Below are positions 1-6,221 of a stretch of DNA of 6,417 nt, in pieces. Numbering within the stretch: the first letter of the stretch is position 1; each line of letters starts with the position of its first letter. Both the position numbers and the translations under genes were made by a program. Location: assembly GCA_021775515.1 (NCBI GenBank), contig JAJFHR010000333.1, positions 1 to 6,417 of the forward strand. Reading direction: 5' to 3'. The notes under the pieces were generated by a model. The model searched no databases. It worked only from the letters and a program-made list of their open reading frames with translations, and had not been told where the DNA came from. This DNA is from Hyphomicrobiales bacterium (lineage in GTDB: Bacteria; Pseudomonadota; Alphaproteobacteria; Rhizobiales; JAJFHR01).

Positions 1-1798
1 TGCCTTTTTCTTTCTTGGGAAAGAAAAAGCTGATATTTGACATCGACGAGGCAAAATTACCGCCACCAAATCCACACAGCAAGGCCAAGAGCAGGAACAT
101 CGCATAAGGAGTTCCCGGATCCTGCACCGCATAGCCAATGCCAAAGGCCGGCACCAGAAGTGAGGCGGTGGTCAAGGTCGTCCACAGGCGGCCGCCGAAA
201 ATCGGGATCATAAACGAGTAGAAGATCCGCAACGTCGCCCCCGACAGACCGGGCAATGCAGCCAGCCAGAACAATTGGTCAGACGAATAGTTGAAGCCGA
301 TAGAAGGCAGCTTGGCTACCACCACGCTCCACACCAACCAGACCGAGAAGGCTAATAAGAGACACGGGATCGAAATCCACAGATTGCGCCGGGCAATGTT
401 TTTGCCTTTGGTTTCCCAATATTCATCATCATCGGGGTTCCAATCATCAATAACCGGTCCCAGAGCCTCACCATGTTGGTCCGGCACATGAATTTCAGCC
501 ATTTCCGGCAATTGCGGCAGTTCGCGCATTTTTTCCGGCAAGGCTCCACGTTCCATGCGCCCGATCGAAACATGCATCCAGATAAGAGCAACACCAACGA
601 TGCCGAACAGAAGCATGAAACTGCTTGTCCACACGCCGGTAAGATCGTTCATTACGCCGAAAATTATCGGCAAGACAAATCCACCCAAACCACCAATCAT
701 ACCCACCAGGCCACCGACCGAGCCGACATTGCCGGGATAATACACTGGGATATGTTTATAGACGGCCGCCTTGCCCAGGGACATGAAAAATCCGAGCACA
801 AAAATAAGAACAACAAAGGGAACCAGTCCCATGCTTGTAGAAAATTTAATCGGCCCTTCAATTCCGTGAATGATGTAGTCGGTATTGGGATAGGACAACA
901 TGAAGGTTACCGCCAGGGTCACACCAAGTGTCCAATACATCACGGCGCGCGCGCCATATTTGTCTGACAGATAACCACCATATGCCCGAAACAAACTGGC
1001 CGGCACAGCAAAAAACGCAGCAAGGATACCAGCGGTTTTTATATCGACCTCGTACACCCCGATGAGGTATCTCGGCAGCCACAAGGCGAGCGCAACGAAC
1101 GAGCCGAACACAAAAAAGTAATAGAGCGAAAAGCGCCACACCTGAACGTTTCGAAGAGGTTCAATTTGATCGATGAATGACTGCCGCCGAACTCCTTTGG
1201 CTTTGCGCTCCTGGAGCGCCGGGTCGCTTTTTGCAAAGAGAAAAAACAAAACGCCGGTGACAAACATGATGAGAGCATAAATGCGAACGACGCCTTGCCA
1301 TTCGCCGCCCATTGCCACCAGAAGGAAGGGCGCACCAAAATTTGTCACAGCCGCGCCAACATTTCCGACCCCAAAAATTCCCAGAGCCGTTCCCTGGCGT
1401 TCTTTTTCATACCAACTGGAGATATAGGCAATGCCGATGGCGAAACTACCTCCGGCCAAACCAACACCGAGACCGGCTATAAGGAACATCGGATAGGTTG
1501 TTGCATAGGTGAGCAGGAAGGCGGCGAACGCCGTCACCAGCATCTGCAATGAATAGATGATCCGGCCACCAAATTGGTCGGTCCAGATGCCCAAAAAGAC
1601 CCGGCTTAATGAACCAGTGAGGATTGGAGTGGCGACTAAAATACCAAATTGAGTGTCGGATAGCCCAAGTTCGGCTTTAATTTTGATACCAATGATGGAA
1701 AAGATAGTCCAAACCGCAAAACACACCGTAAAAGCAAGCGTGCTTAAAGTGAGCGCGCGCGTTTGTTGACCAGAAGTTACAGAATCTAAATGCCCCAT
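1..1798 (-). CDS. narK: Fused NarK1-NarK2 nitrate/nitrite transporter, 3' end cut by window edge
   Basis: An open frame of 599 codons runs off the left edge with no stop. Residues about 15-410 form a complete MFS transporter of the NarK1 (nitrate/proton symporter) type: Arg66 in a GSLSRVFLG helix, the nitrate-signature stretch AGGSFAIG at 115-122, Arg271 in ASLFRAYGG, and a second glycine-rich signature GGLGGFVLP at 369-377. Residues about 414-470 are a polar acidic linker (DDWNPDDDEYW). From about 468 a second transporter starts, of the NarK2 (nitrate/nitrite antiporter) type, with GATLRIFYSF (Arg524), AVQDPGTPYA and the hallmark GFGGGNFASSMSNISFFFP at 576-594. Such fusions, with about 24 membrane helices, are known from Paracoccus, where they serve nitrate respiration; roughly 300 more residues are expected outside the window. 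The start is ATG 1796-1798: in-frame TAG and TGA stops lie a few codons upstream. The RBS is weak (GGA, 6 nt away). Identification rests on motif recognition. Confidence 0.93.
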   Translation of the reverse strand, partial: MGHLDSVTSGQQTRALTLSTLAFTVCFAVWTIFSIIGIKIKAELGLSDTQFGILVATPILTGSLSRVFLGIWTDQFGGRIIYSLQMLVTAFAAFLLTYATTYPMFLIAGLGVGLAGGSFAIGIAYISSWYEKERQGTALGIFGVGNVGAAVTNFGAPFLLVAMGGEWQGVVRIYALIMFVTGVLFFLFAKSDPALQERKAKGVRRQSFIDQIEPLRNVQVWRFSLYYFFVFGSFVALALWLPRYLIGVYEVDIKTAGILAAFFAVPASLFRAYGGYLSDKYGARAVMYWTLGVTLAVTFMLSYPNTDYIIHGIEGPIKFSTSMGLVPFVVLIFVLGFFMSLGKAAVYKHIPVYYPGNVGSVGGLVGMIGGLGGFVLPIIFGVMNDLTGVWTSSFMLLFGIVGVALIWMHVSIGRMERGALPEKMRELPQLPEMAEIHVPDQHGEALGPVIDDWNPDDDEYWETKGKNIARRNLWISIPCLLLAFSVWLVWSVVVAKLPSIGFNYSSDQLFWLAALPGLSGATLRIFYSFMIPIFGGRLWTTLTTASLLVPAFGIGYAVQDPGTPYAMFLLLALLCGFGGGNFASSMSNISFFFPKKEKG

Positions 1799-1849
1799 GA
1801 AGGATCCAATCGGCTGGTTGACCTAATGTCATTTCAAAAATGAACCTCC

Positions 1850-1855
1850 CTCATA
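1850..1855 (-). promoter_or_regulatory. Putative -10 element of the narK promoter
   Basis: The minus strand reads TATGAG (4 of 6 matches to TATAAT). If it is the -10 hexamer at -12 to -7, transcription starts near 1843, which places the FNR box centre at exactly -41.5 and gives a leader of about 45 nt before the narK ATG. The hexamer alone is weak; the support is its spacing from the FNR box. Confidence 0.5.
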
Positions 1856-1877
1856 CGTTGCGTCGGGCTAATCAGAA

Positions 1878-1891
1878 TTGATTGAGATCAA
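1878..1891 (-). promoter_or_regulatory. FNR/FnrL-type binding site upstream of narK
   Basis: The sequence TTGATTGAGATCAA is a perfect match to the FNR consensus TTGAT-N4-ATCAA, centred at 1884.5, about 87 bp upstream of the narK start codon. FNR-family regulators with an oxygen-labile iron-sulphur cluster activate narK in many nitrate-respiring bacteria. The site is symmetric, but the only gene placed to be activated is narK on the minus strand. Paralogues such as NarR or Dnr/NnrR-type proteins recognise similar sites, so which family member binds is inferred. Confidence 0.85.
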
Positions 1892-1904
1892 AACATCGAA
1901 GAAT

Positions 1905-1936
1905 TCAAGTTTGGCAACTTGAGCAAAAATCAAGTT
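1905..1936. repeat. Three TCAAGTT heptamers in alternating orientation (possible operator)
   Basis: TCAAGTT occurs at 1905-1911, its exact reverse complement AACTTGA at 1916-1922, and TCAAGTT again at 1930-1936. Neighbouring copies therefore form two perfect dyads, with 4-nt and 7-nt spacers, centred at 1913.5 and 1926. They lie about 70 and 83 bp upstream of the inferred narK start site, next to the FNR box, where a second regulator could bind. The second dyad contains TTGA-N7-TCAA, one base longer than an FNR core, so a degenerate FNR-family site is possible. No regulator is recognised; binding is inference. Confidence 0.5.
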
Positions 1937-2103
1937 CTCTCGTGCCCGGCAATCGCCGTCACGCGGAACGCGGATATAGTTAAATACCGTTTGGATGAAA
2001 TTTCAGGTTTCAACCAGCTATCGATTTTTTTTGAAATTCTCTCAGCCGGACACGGAAATAAGTATTCTCATCAACTGATCCGGCCCGCCTGTGGCAGATT
2101 ATC

Positions 2104-2775
2104 TCAAATCATAAAACCCGCCACGTCATCCAATTGGACGACATGGCAATAGATCATGTTGATAATCTCCAACTCGCGGATATGCAGTTCAGACGTCGCA
2201 GCAGCGCAGCAATTTTCCACAACGACAACATTGAAGCTCTCGTCAGCCAAACTGCGAACCGTAGATGATACACATTGATCGGTAAAAATTCCCGCGACCA
2301 TCACATTTTTTATCCCCATATTATGAAGAATAATGCGCAAATTAGTGCCGGTCAGAGCACTATCTGTTGTCTTGAGAATGGTAATCTCGTCATCTTTGGC
2401 TTCAAGTTCAGCCACCACATGAGAATCGGGCCGGTCTTTGGGCAACAGCAAATAGTTGAAGCCGGGTTTTTTCTGACTTAATGAGCGATCGCGCCCGTCA
2501 GTTTTCAAGCAGGCAATACGGGCAAAAATCACCTCCGTCCCGTTCGCCCTGCATTGTTCGATGAGTTTTGCCGAATTGGGAATTACGGTATCATTCATTC
2601 GGTCGAAAAATGGTTGCCAGCGCAAATTTTCTTCGGCATCTTTTTTAGGTTCCAAATATGTATTTTGAATATCGATAACCAAAAGCGCCGTCTCTTTGGG
2701 ATCCAGCACAATATTTTCCGGCTCTTCTGCGTTTGCATAATAAAAAGAACGGTATGCAGTTTTCCAACTCATCAT
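2104..2775 (-). CDS. Isochorismatase-family cysteine hydrolase
   Basis: The 223-residue product has the isochorismatase-like alpha/beta fold signatures and the full Asp-Lys-Cys catalytic set: Asp35 in LLVIDIQN, Lys135 in ILKTTDSAL and Cys168 in AGIFTDQCVSSTVR, the last with the usual cis-peptide region just before the nucleophile. Length is normal and no signal peptide is seen, so it should act in the cytoplasm. Family members hydrolyse amide, ureido or carbamoyl C-N bonds (nicotinamidase, N-carbamoylsarcosine amidase, ureidoacrylate and biuret hydrolases); I cannot choose among these. The start ATG overlaps the livM stop by 4 nt (ATGA), with GGGAG 5 nt upstream (2781-2785); a second ATG follows at once (2770-2772). 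Its position as the last gene of the importer operon suggests it processes the imported compound or a product of it. Confidence 0.9.
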   Translation of the reverse strand: MMSWKTAYRSFYYANAEEPENIVLDPKETALLVIDIQNTYLEPKKDAEENLRWQPFFDRMNDTVIPNSAKLIEQCRANGTEVIFARIACLKTDGRDRSLSQKKPGFNYLLLPKDRPDSHVVAELEAKDDEITILKTTDSALTGTNLRIILHNMGIKNVMVAGIFTDQCVSSTVRSLADESFNVVVVENCCAAATSELHIRELEIINMIYCHVVQLDDVAGFMI

Positions 2776-3797
2776 TTTTTCTCCCGTAATTTCATTCGGC
2801 GCAAAATCAAATCGCCAACTTCACGTGTTGCCACAAGCCCGCCGGGGCGAAAAATCAACACTGCAATCATCGCCAGCGCCAATGTAATCTCAGTCACTCC
2901 GACCACCTGTTCAGAAAAGAGTTGGGCCTGGTTTACCAGGCCTTCAATCGCTCGCAGGCCTTCGAAGACGATGGTCACAATCAAAACACCAAAAACAGCG
3001 CCTGTAACAGTCCCGGGTCCGCCGATAACCAACATACCGAGAATGACAAATGTTTCTTTCAGATAAAATGCCTTGGGAGAAAATGAGGTTATGAAATGTC
3101 CCCATAACGCCCCGCCAATTCCAGCAAACAACGCACTGAGGATAAAGGCTATCCATCTCAAGTTTGGTACGTGCGCACCTAAGGCTCCAGCAGCCACCTC
3201 ATCATCTCGCGTTGTACGCAGCAAGATGCCAAGACGTGATTCTTTAAATGCCAAAGCCGCGGCAATTGCCAGCGCTGCGGCCCCAGCAGCAAGGTAGAGA
3301 TTGGTCACTCTTGGAATGCCGAATAGCGTCCGCGGACCGTTGGTAACCTCACTCCAGTGCAGCATTACCGTATGTAAAACCACCAAAAGCGCAAACGAGG
3401 TAATCACGGCTGCAGCATCAGAAAGACGCATCAACGGATAGGAAACAATGGCTGCCACCAAGGCTGCAACCAATCCAGCGATTAAAATTGTGATATAGGG
3501 AGACATTTGCAGACCTGCGAACACCGGATACAGATCTGGAAGCGCCATGCCTTTCATCTGAACCGGAATGGTCAGCATCGCAGACGTATAGGCACCAATA
3601 CCCATGAAGCCGACATGAGCAAAAGAGAGAATTCCCGAATTGCCCATAAACACCTGCAGCCCCAACACCAACACCAGCATTATACATAAATTAGTTGCAA
3701 TCCGGCTCAACAGTCTGACTTCGGCAAATTCCGCTCCCAGGACCACGAGAACAACCAGTCCAATCAGCACAGCGAGGGTCATTAGATGTCGTGTCAT
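2772..3797 (-). CDS. livM: Branched-chain amino acid-type ABC transporter permease, LivM family
   Basis: A very hydrophobic 341-residue inner-membrane protein that should pair with the LivH-like protein to form the translocation pore. Family marks are the conserved block at about 52-73 (GNSGILSFAHVGFMGIGAY), the cytoplasmic ATPase-coupling loop RTTRDDEVAAGALG at 194-207, and GGPGTVTGAVFG at 259-270, followed by a C-terminal IFRPGGL before a basic tail. Two starts are possible. ATG 3795-3797 has GAGGA 5 nt upstream (3803-3807) and is preferred. GTG 3807-3809 would add four residues and overlap the livH stop by 4 nt, but has no good ribosome site. The stop overlaps the hydrolase start, so the two are probably translationally coupled. 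The family assignment is firm; leucine, isoleucine or valine as substrate is not implied. Confidence 0.92.
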   Translation of the reverse strand: MTRHLMTLAVLIGLVVLVVLGAEFAEVRLLSRIATNLCIMLVLVLGLQVFMGNSGILSFAHVGFMGIGAYTSAMLTIPVQMKGMALPDLYPVFAGLQMSPYITILIAGLVAALVAAIVSYPLMRLSDAAAVITSFALLVVLHTVMLHWSEVTNGPRTLFGIPRVTNLYLAAGAAALAIAAALAFKESRLGILLRTTRDDEVAAGALGAHVPNLRWIAFILSALFAGIGGALWGHFITSFSPKAFYLKETFVILGMLVIGGPGTVTGAVFGVLIVTIVFEGLRAIEGLVNQAQLFSEQVVGVTEITLALAMIAVLIFRPGGLVATREVGDLILRRMKLREKK

Positions 3798-3802
3798 GGC
3801 AA

Positions 3803-3807
3803 TCCTC
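3803..3807 (-). promoter_or_regulatory. Ribosome binding site favouring the ATG start of livM
   Basis: GAGGA on the minus strand lies 5 nt before ATG 3795-3797 and overlaps the livH stop codon. It would fall inside the coding region if the GTG at 3807-3809 were the true start. Confidence 0.6.
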
Positions 3808-4696
3808 ACGTCCGTTGCCCGGAAGCTGGGCCTTTCAACAGGCCTTCAGGCCGCCACAACAAAATCAGAATAACCAGACTAAAAGTGAACGCATCTCTAA
3901 ATTTGAGCAAATCCTGGGGTAGTGTGTAGTTCAATCCTGTATCAATAAACGCTAATAAGAAGCCCCCCAACACGGCACCCTGCAGGCTGCGCATCCCGCC
4001 AATAACAGTAGCGATAAAGGCCACCAATAGTGGCTCCAACCCGATACCGGGCACAACAGAACCAATGCGCCCAAGCCAAAACAGCGCCACGATACCGGCC
4101 AACAATCCACTGATGGCAAAAGCCGAAGAAATAATCAGGTTGGCTGGAACTCCGAGCATCCTGGCCATGGTAAAATGAGTGGCGGCAGCCCGCATGGCAA
4201 TGCCAATTACAGTTCGCCGCATGAGCCAGGCAAACAGGGCCAAGGAGATGACAGCTGTAGCAATGGTCAATAAATTACGCACAGGCGTAACCACACCCGC
4301 AATTTCAATTGTCGTGGTAAATAAATCAGGCAGAGGAATATTTCGCGGCCGTGGCGAAATGAACAATAAAGCGGCATTTTGCAGAAGCGTGGAAAAAGCA
4401 AAAGATGTTATCAAAACAGCCGTCACAGATTTTGCCCGCACCGGTCGAAACGCTACATAGTCTGTGGCAATTCCCATAAACATGGACATCAGGACGGCAA
4501 CAGCCGCCATTACCAGCCACGGCAGTGCTGATCCATTGAGCAGGTATAAGGAATAACCGGCGACCATGATCAACTCACCGTATGCAAAATTGACCAACCG
4601 CAAAATTCCATAAACAATCACCAGGCCAAGAGCCATTAATGCGTAGGCGCCACCCAGACTAAGAACATCGATCACAAATTGTAAAAATCCGACCAC
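3806..4696 (-). CDS. livH: Branched-chain amino acid-type ABC transporter permease, LivH family
   Basis: A 296-residue inner-membrane permease subunit. It shows the LivH N-terminal block GLVIVYGILRLVNFAYGEL at about 24-42, the ATPase-coupling loop GIAMRAAATHFTMARMLGV at 165-183, the conserved GGMRSLQGAVLGGFLLAF at 233-250, and the closing ILLWRPEGLLKG typical of the family. It should form the heterodimeric channel with the LivM-like subunit. Translation starts at GTG 4694-4696: a strong GGGAGG (4704-4709) lies 7 nt upstream and overlaps the end of livF, whose stop ends only 3 nt before the GTG. No ATG lies near the N-terminus. The downstream stop falls in the ribosome site of livM. Substrate is not readable from the permease. 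Confidence 0.93.
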   Translation of the reverse strand: MVGFLQFVIDVLSLGGAYALMALGLVIVYGILRLVNFAYGELIMVAGYSLYLLNGSALPWLVMAAVAVLMSMFMGIATDYVAFRPVRAKSVTAVLITSFAFSTLLQNAALLFISPRPRNIPLPDLFTTTIEIAGVVTPVRNLLTIATAVISLALFAWLMRRTVIGIAMRAAATHFTMARMLGVPANLIISSAFAISGLLAGIVALFWLGRIGSVVPGIGLEPLLVAFIATVIGGMRSLQGAVLGGFLLAFIDTGLNYTLPQDLLKFRDAFTFSLVILILLWRPEGLLKGPASGQRT

Positions 4697-4699
4697 CCG

Positions 4700-5407
4700 C
4701 TACCCTCCCAGATACATGGCGTGTAGGTCCGAGGCCTCGGCAATTTCAGCAGCAGAGCCTTCTGCGGCAATCTCACCAAGCCGCAAGACATACGCGCGAT
4801 CGGCTATTTGCAGTGCTTTCGAGGCATTTTGTTCAACCAGCAAAATACTCAACCCTGTTGTTTTCAGTTCTACAATCATGTCAAAAATCTGATCCACAAG
4901 ATTAGGTGCCAGGCCAAGCGATGGCTCATCCAGCAGCAGCACCTTGGGGTCGGCCATCATCGCTCGGGCAATAACCAACATTTGTTGTTCTCCTCCTGAC
5001 AAAGTACCCGCGGCTTGATCAACACGTTCTTGAAGGCGGGGAAACAGTGCGTACATTTTCTCAAGATCAGCACGAACAATATCTATCTTGGAGCGGCGGA
5101 TATAGGCCCCCAGCCGCAAGTTTTCGGCAACCGTTAAATCAGGAAACACATCGCGGGTTTCAGGCACCATCGATACGCCGCGCCGCACCATGCGTTCAGG
5201 TGATGAACCGGTAACGTCGATACCATCAAGATGCACCTGCCCACCGGTGGGCTTAAGCGCCCCCGCAATGGTCAACAACAAGGAAGATTTACCCGCACCA
5301 TTAGCCCCGAGCACAGTAACGAGTTCGCCTTTTCCTACATTAATCGACACCCCTCTTACCGCTCGCACCGGGCCATATCCCGCCTCGAGGTTGGAAACTT
5401 TAATCAT
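4700..5407 (-). CDS. livF: Branched-chain amino acid-type ABC transporter ATP-binding protein, LivF family
   Basis: A 235-residue cytoplasmic ATPase, full length for LivF. Seen in order: Walker A GANGAGKS at 34-41, a Q-loop region reading VPETRDVFPDLTVAENL (81-97, Glu in place of Gln as is usual in LivF, though VPEGR is the common form), the ABC signature LSGGEQQ at 136-142, Walker B VLLLDEP with Asp160 and Glu161, and the D-loop SLGLAP. The switch position is VEQN with Gln193 instead of His, also typical of LivF. It should pair with the LivG-like ATPase to power import. ATG 5405-5407 overlaps the livG stop by 4 nt (ATGA) and has GGAAG 7 nt upstream. UrtE-type urea ATPases are close relatives, but I see no specific urea-family mark. 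Confidence 0.94.
   Translation of the reverse strand: MIKVSNLEAGYGPVRAVRGVSINVGKGELVTVLGANGAGKSSLLLTIAGALKPTGGQVHLDGIDVTGSSPERMVRRGVSMVPETRDVFPDLTVAENLRLGAYIRRSKIDIVRADLEKMYALFPRLQERVDQAAGTLSGGEQQMLVIARAMMADPKVLLLDEPSLGLAPNLVDQIFDMIVELKTTGLSILLVEQNASKALQIADRAYVLRLGEIAAEGSAAEIAEASDLHAMYLGG
4704..4709 (-). promoter_or_regulatory. Ribosome binding site deciding the GTG start of livH
   Basis: GGGAGG on the minus strand lies 7 nt before GTG 4694-4696 and inside the last codons of livF. It is the strongest Shine-Dalgarno match in the operon and supports the GTG over internal starts. Confidence 0.75.
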
Positions 5408-6141
5408 GTGTGAACTTCCACCGAGGACCCGAGATAAGCCTCAACAACCGCCGGGTTAGTGCGCACGCTGGAAACATCGCCGCTGGCAATTGTCTTCCCC
5501 GAGGCCAATACTTGCACCCGGTGACACAGACGCATAATTAGTGGCATGTCGTGATCAATAATCAGCAGGCCAAGGCTACGCTGTTCCGGCAAAATTGCCA
5601 GCAGATTGAGAAGTTTTTCGGTTTCGCTTTCGTTCATGCCAGCAGCCGGTTCATCAAGTAATAAAAACCGGGGGCGGGCGACCAGCGCTCGCGCAATTTC
5701 CACCCGGCGTTTGTCGCCGTAATTAAGATTTCCAGCCAACTCATCAGCCCGGTCCAAAAGTTCAAATTCACCAAGCATTTCCCGCGCCGCAAGGCGAGCC
5801 TGCCGCCGCCCCTCACCTTGAGCAAGGGCCGAGGCCTCCACATTTTCAGCAATTGTCATGGCATTGAACAACCTTACAATTTGAAAAGAGCGGGCGATGC
5901 CAAGTCGAGCAATTTCGCGTGGAGAAAGACCGGTAAGTTGGTCGTCTCCCGCTTCCACAGAGCCGCCGCTAAGAGGCACCTGACCGGTGGTCGCGTTAAT
6001 CAAGGTTGTTTTACCAGAGCCATTGGGCCCAATAAGTCCCAAAATTTCACCGGGTTCTACAAACAGCGACACGTGGTCAAGCGCCCTCAACCCCGAAAAT
6101 TCGACTGAAATGTCGGTTACCCGCAAGGCATTGGAGGACAT
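5404..6141 (-). CDS. livG: Branched-chain amino acid-type ABC transporter ATP-binding protein, LivG family
   Basis: From ATG 6139-6141 the product is 245 residues, normal for LivG. Motifs: N-terminal LRVTDISVEFSGLRALDHVSL, Walker A GPNGSGKT at 38-45, Q-loop Gln87 in RSFQIVRLF, Walker B FLLLDEP with Asp163 and Glu164, D-loop AAGMN, and switch His197 in IIDHDM. The ABC signature reads NYGDKRRVEIARAL (140-153), where LivG proteins commonly have SYGQQRRLEIARAL; the Gly is kept, so activity is expected. The start is uncertain: neither this ATG nor the in-frame ATG at 6151-6153 has a good ribosome site. A longer frame to 6255 is rejected because it would run through a terminator-like hairpin and overlap the upstream gene while adding no domain residues. 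The gene is coupled to livF by a 4-nt overlap. Confidence 0.93.
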   Translation of the reverse strand: MSSNALRVTDISVEFSGLRALDHVSLFVEPGEILGLIGPNGSGKTTLINATTGQVPLSGGSVEAGDDQLTGLSPREIARLGIARSFQIVRLFNAMTIAENVEASALAQGEGRRQARLAAREMLGEFELLDRADELAGNLNYGDKRRVEIARALVARPRFLLLDEPAAGMNESETEKLLNLLAILPEQRSLGLLIIDHDMPLIMRLCHRVQVLASGKTIASGDVSSVRTNPAVVEAYLGSSVEVHT

Positions 6142-6173
6142 GATTGAGACCATTGCGTATGTTGCCACACCGG

Positions 6174-6208
6174 AAGAAAAATACACCGGGGCAAAACCTG
6201 CCCCGATG
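6174..6208 (-). terminator. Intrinsic terminator or attenuator between the binding-protein gene and livG
   Basis: On the minus strand CATCGGGGCA and TGCCCCGGTG pair as a 10-bp stem (6199-6208 with 6184-6193), with one G-U wobble and a 5-nt loop. It is followed directly by the U-rich run TATTTTTCTT. It lies 13 nt after the stop of the binding-protein gene and about 30 nt before livG. Hairpins at this place commonly allow partial read-through or protect the upstream mRNA end, giving more binding protein than permease; that role is inferred here. Confidence 0.8.
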
Positions 6209-6221
6209 TTTATGCGTTGGA

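Larger units (their letters stand above)
1799..2103. other. Intergenic region between the hydrolase gene and narK
   Basis: This 305-bp stretch holds the narK control region in its left half (FNR box, -10-like hexamer, TCAAGTT cluster). The right half has no convincing gene and no clear terminator for the hydrolase operon. On the minus strand GCCGGA and TCCGGC form a 6-bp inverted pair soon after the hydrolase stop, but the loop is long and no U-run follows. A 10-bp palindrome TGAAATTTCA lies at 1996-2005. The GGGAGG at 1845-1850 (minus strand) looks like a ribosome binding site but lies upstream of the inferred narK start site and has no in-frame start near it. Confidence 0.6.

Noticed and set aside
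473..967. Plus-strand 164-residue open frame
   Set aside because: It is fully antisense to the conserved narK reading frame, has a His/Asn/Lys-rich composition without a motif, and is best explained as a shadow.
2045..2095. Possible terminator after the hydrolase gene
   Set aside because: The inverted pair GCCGGA/TCCGGC has only 6 bp and a long loop, and the following minus-strand sequence is A-rich rather than U-rich.
1919..2152. Plus-strand 77-residue open frame in the intergenic region
   Set aside because: It starts at a TTG with no ribosome site, overlaps the TCAAGTT cluster and the antisense end of the hydrolase gene, and shows no recognisable protein features.
2554..3066. Plus-strand 170-residue open frame
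   Set aside because: It is antisense to the hydrolase and livM genes, crosses their junction, and has no family feature.
4700..6141. Urea (Urt) importer ATPases
   Set aside because: The two ATPases match the LivF/LivG pattern in general, but I see no Urt-specific motif and no urease genes in the window; the idea cannot be excluded, only not supported.
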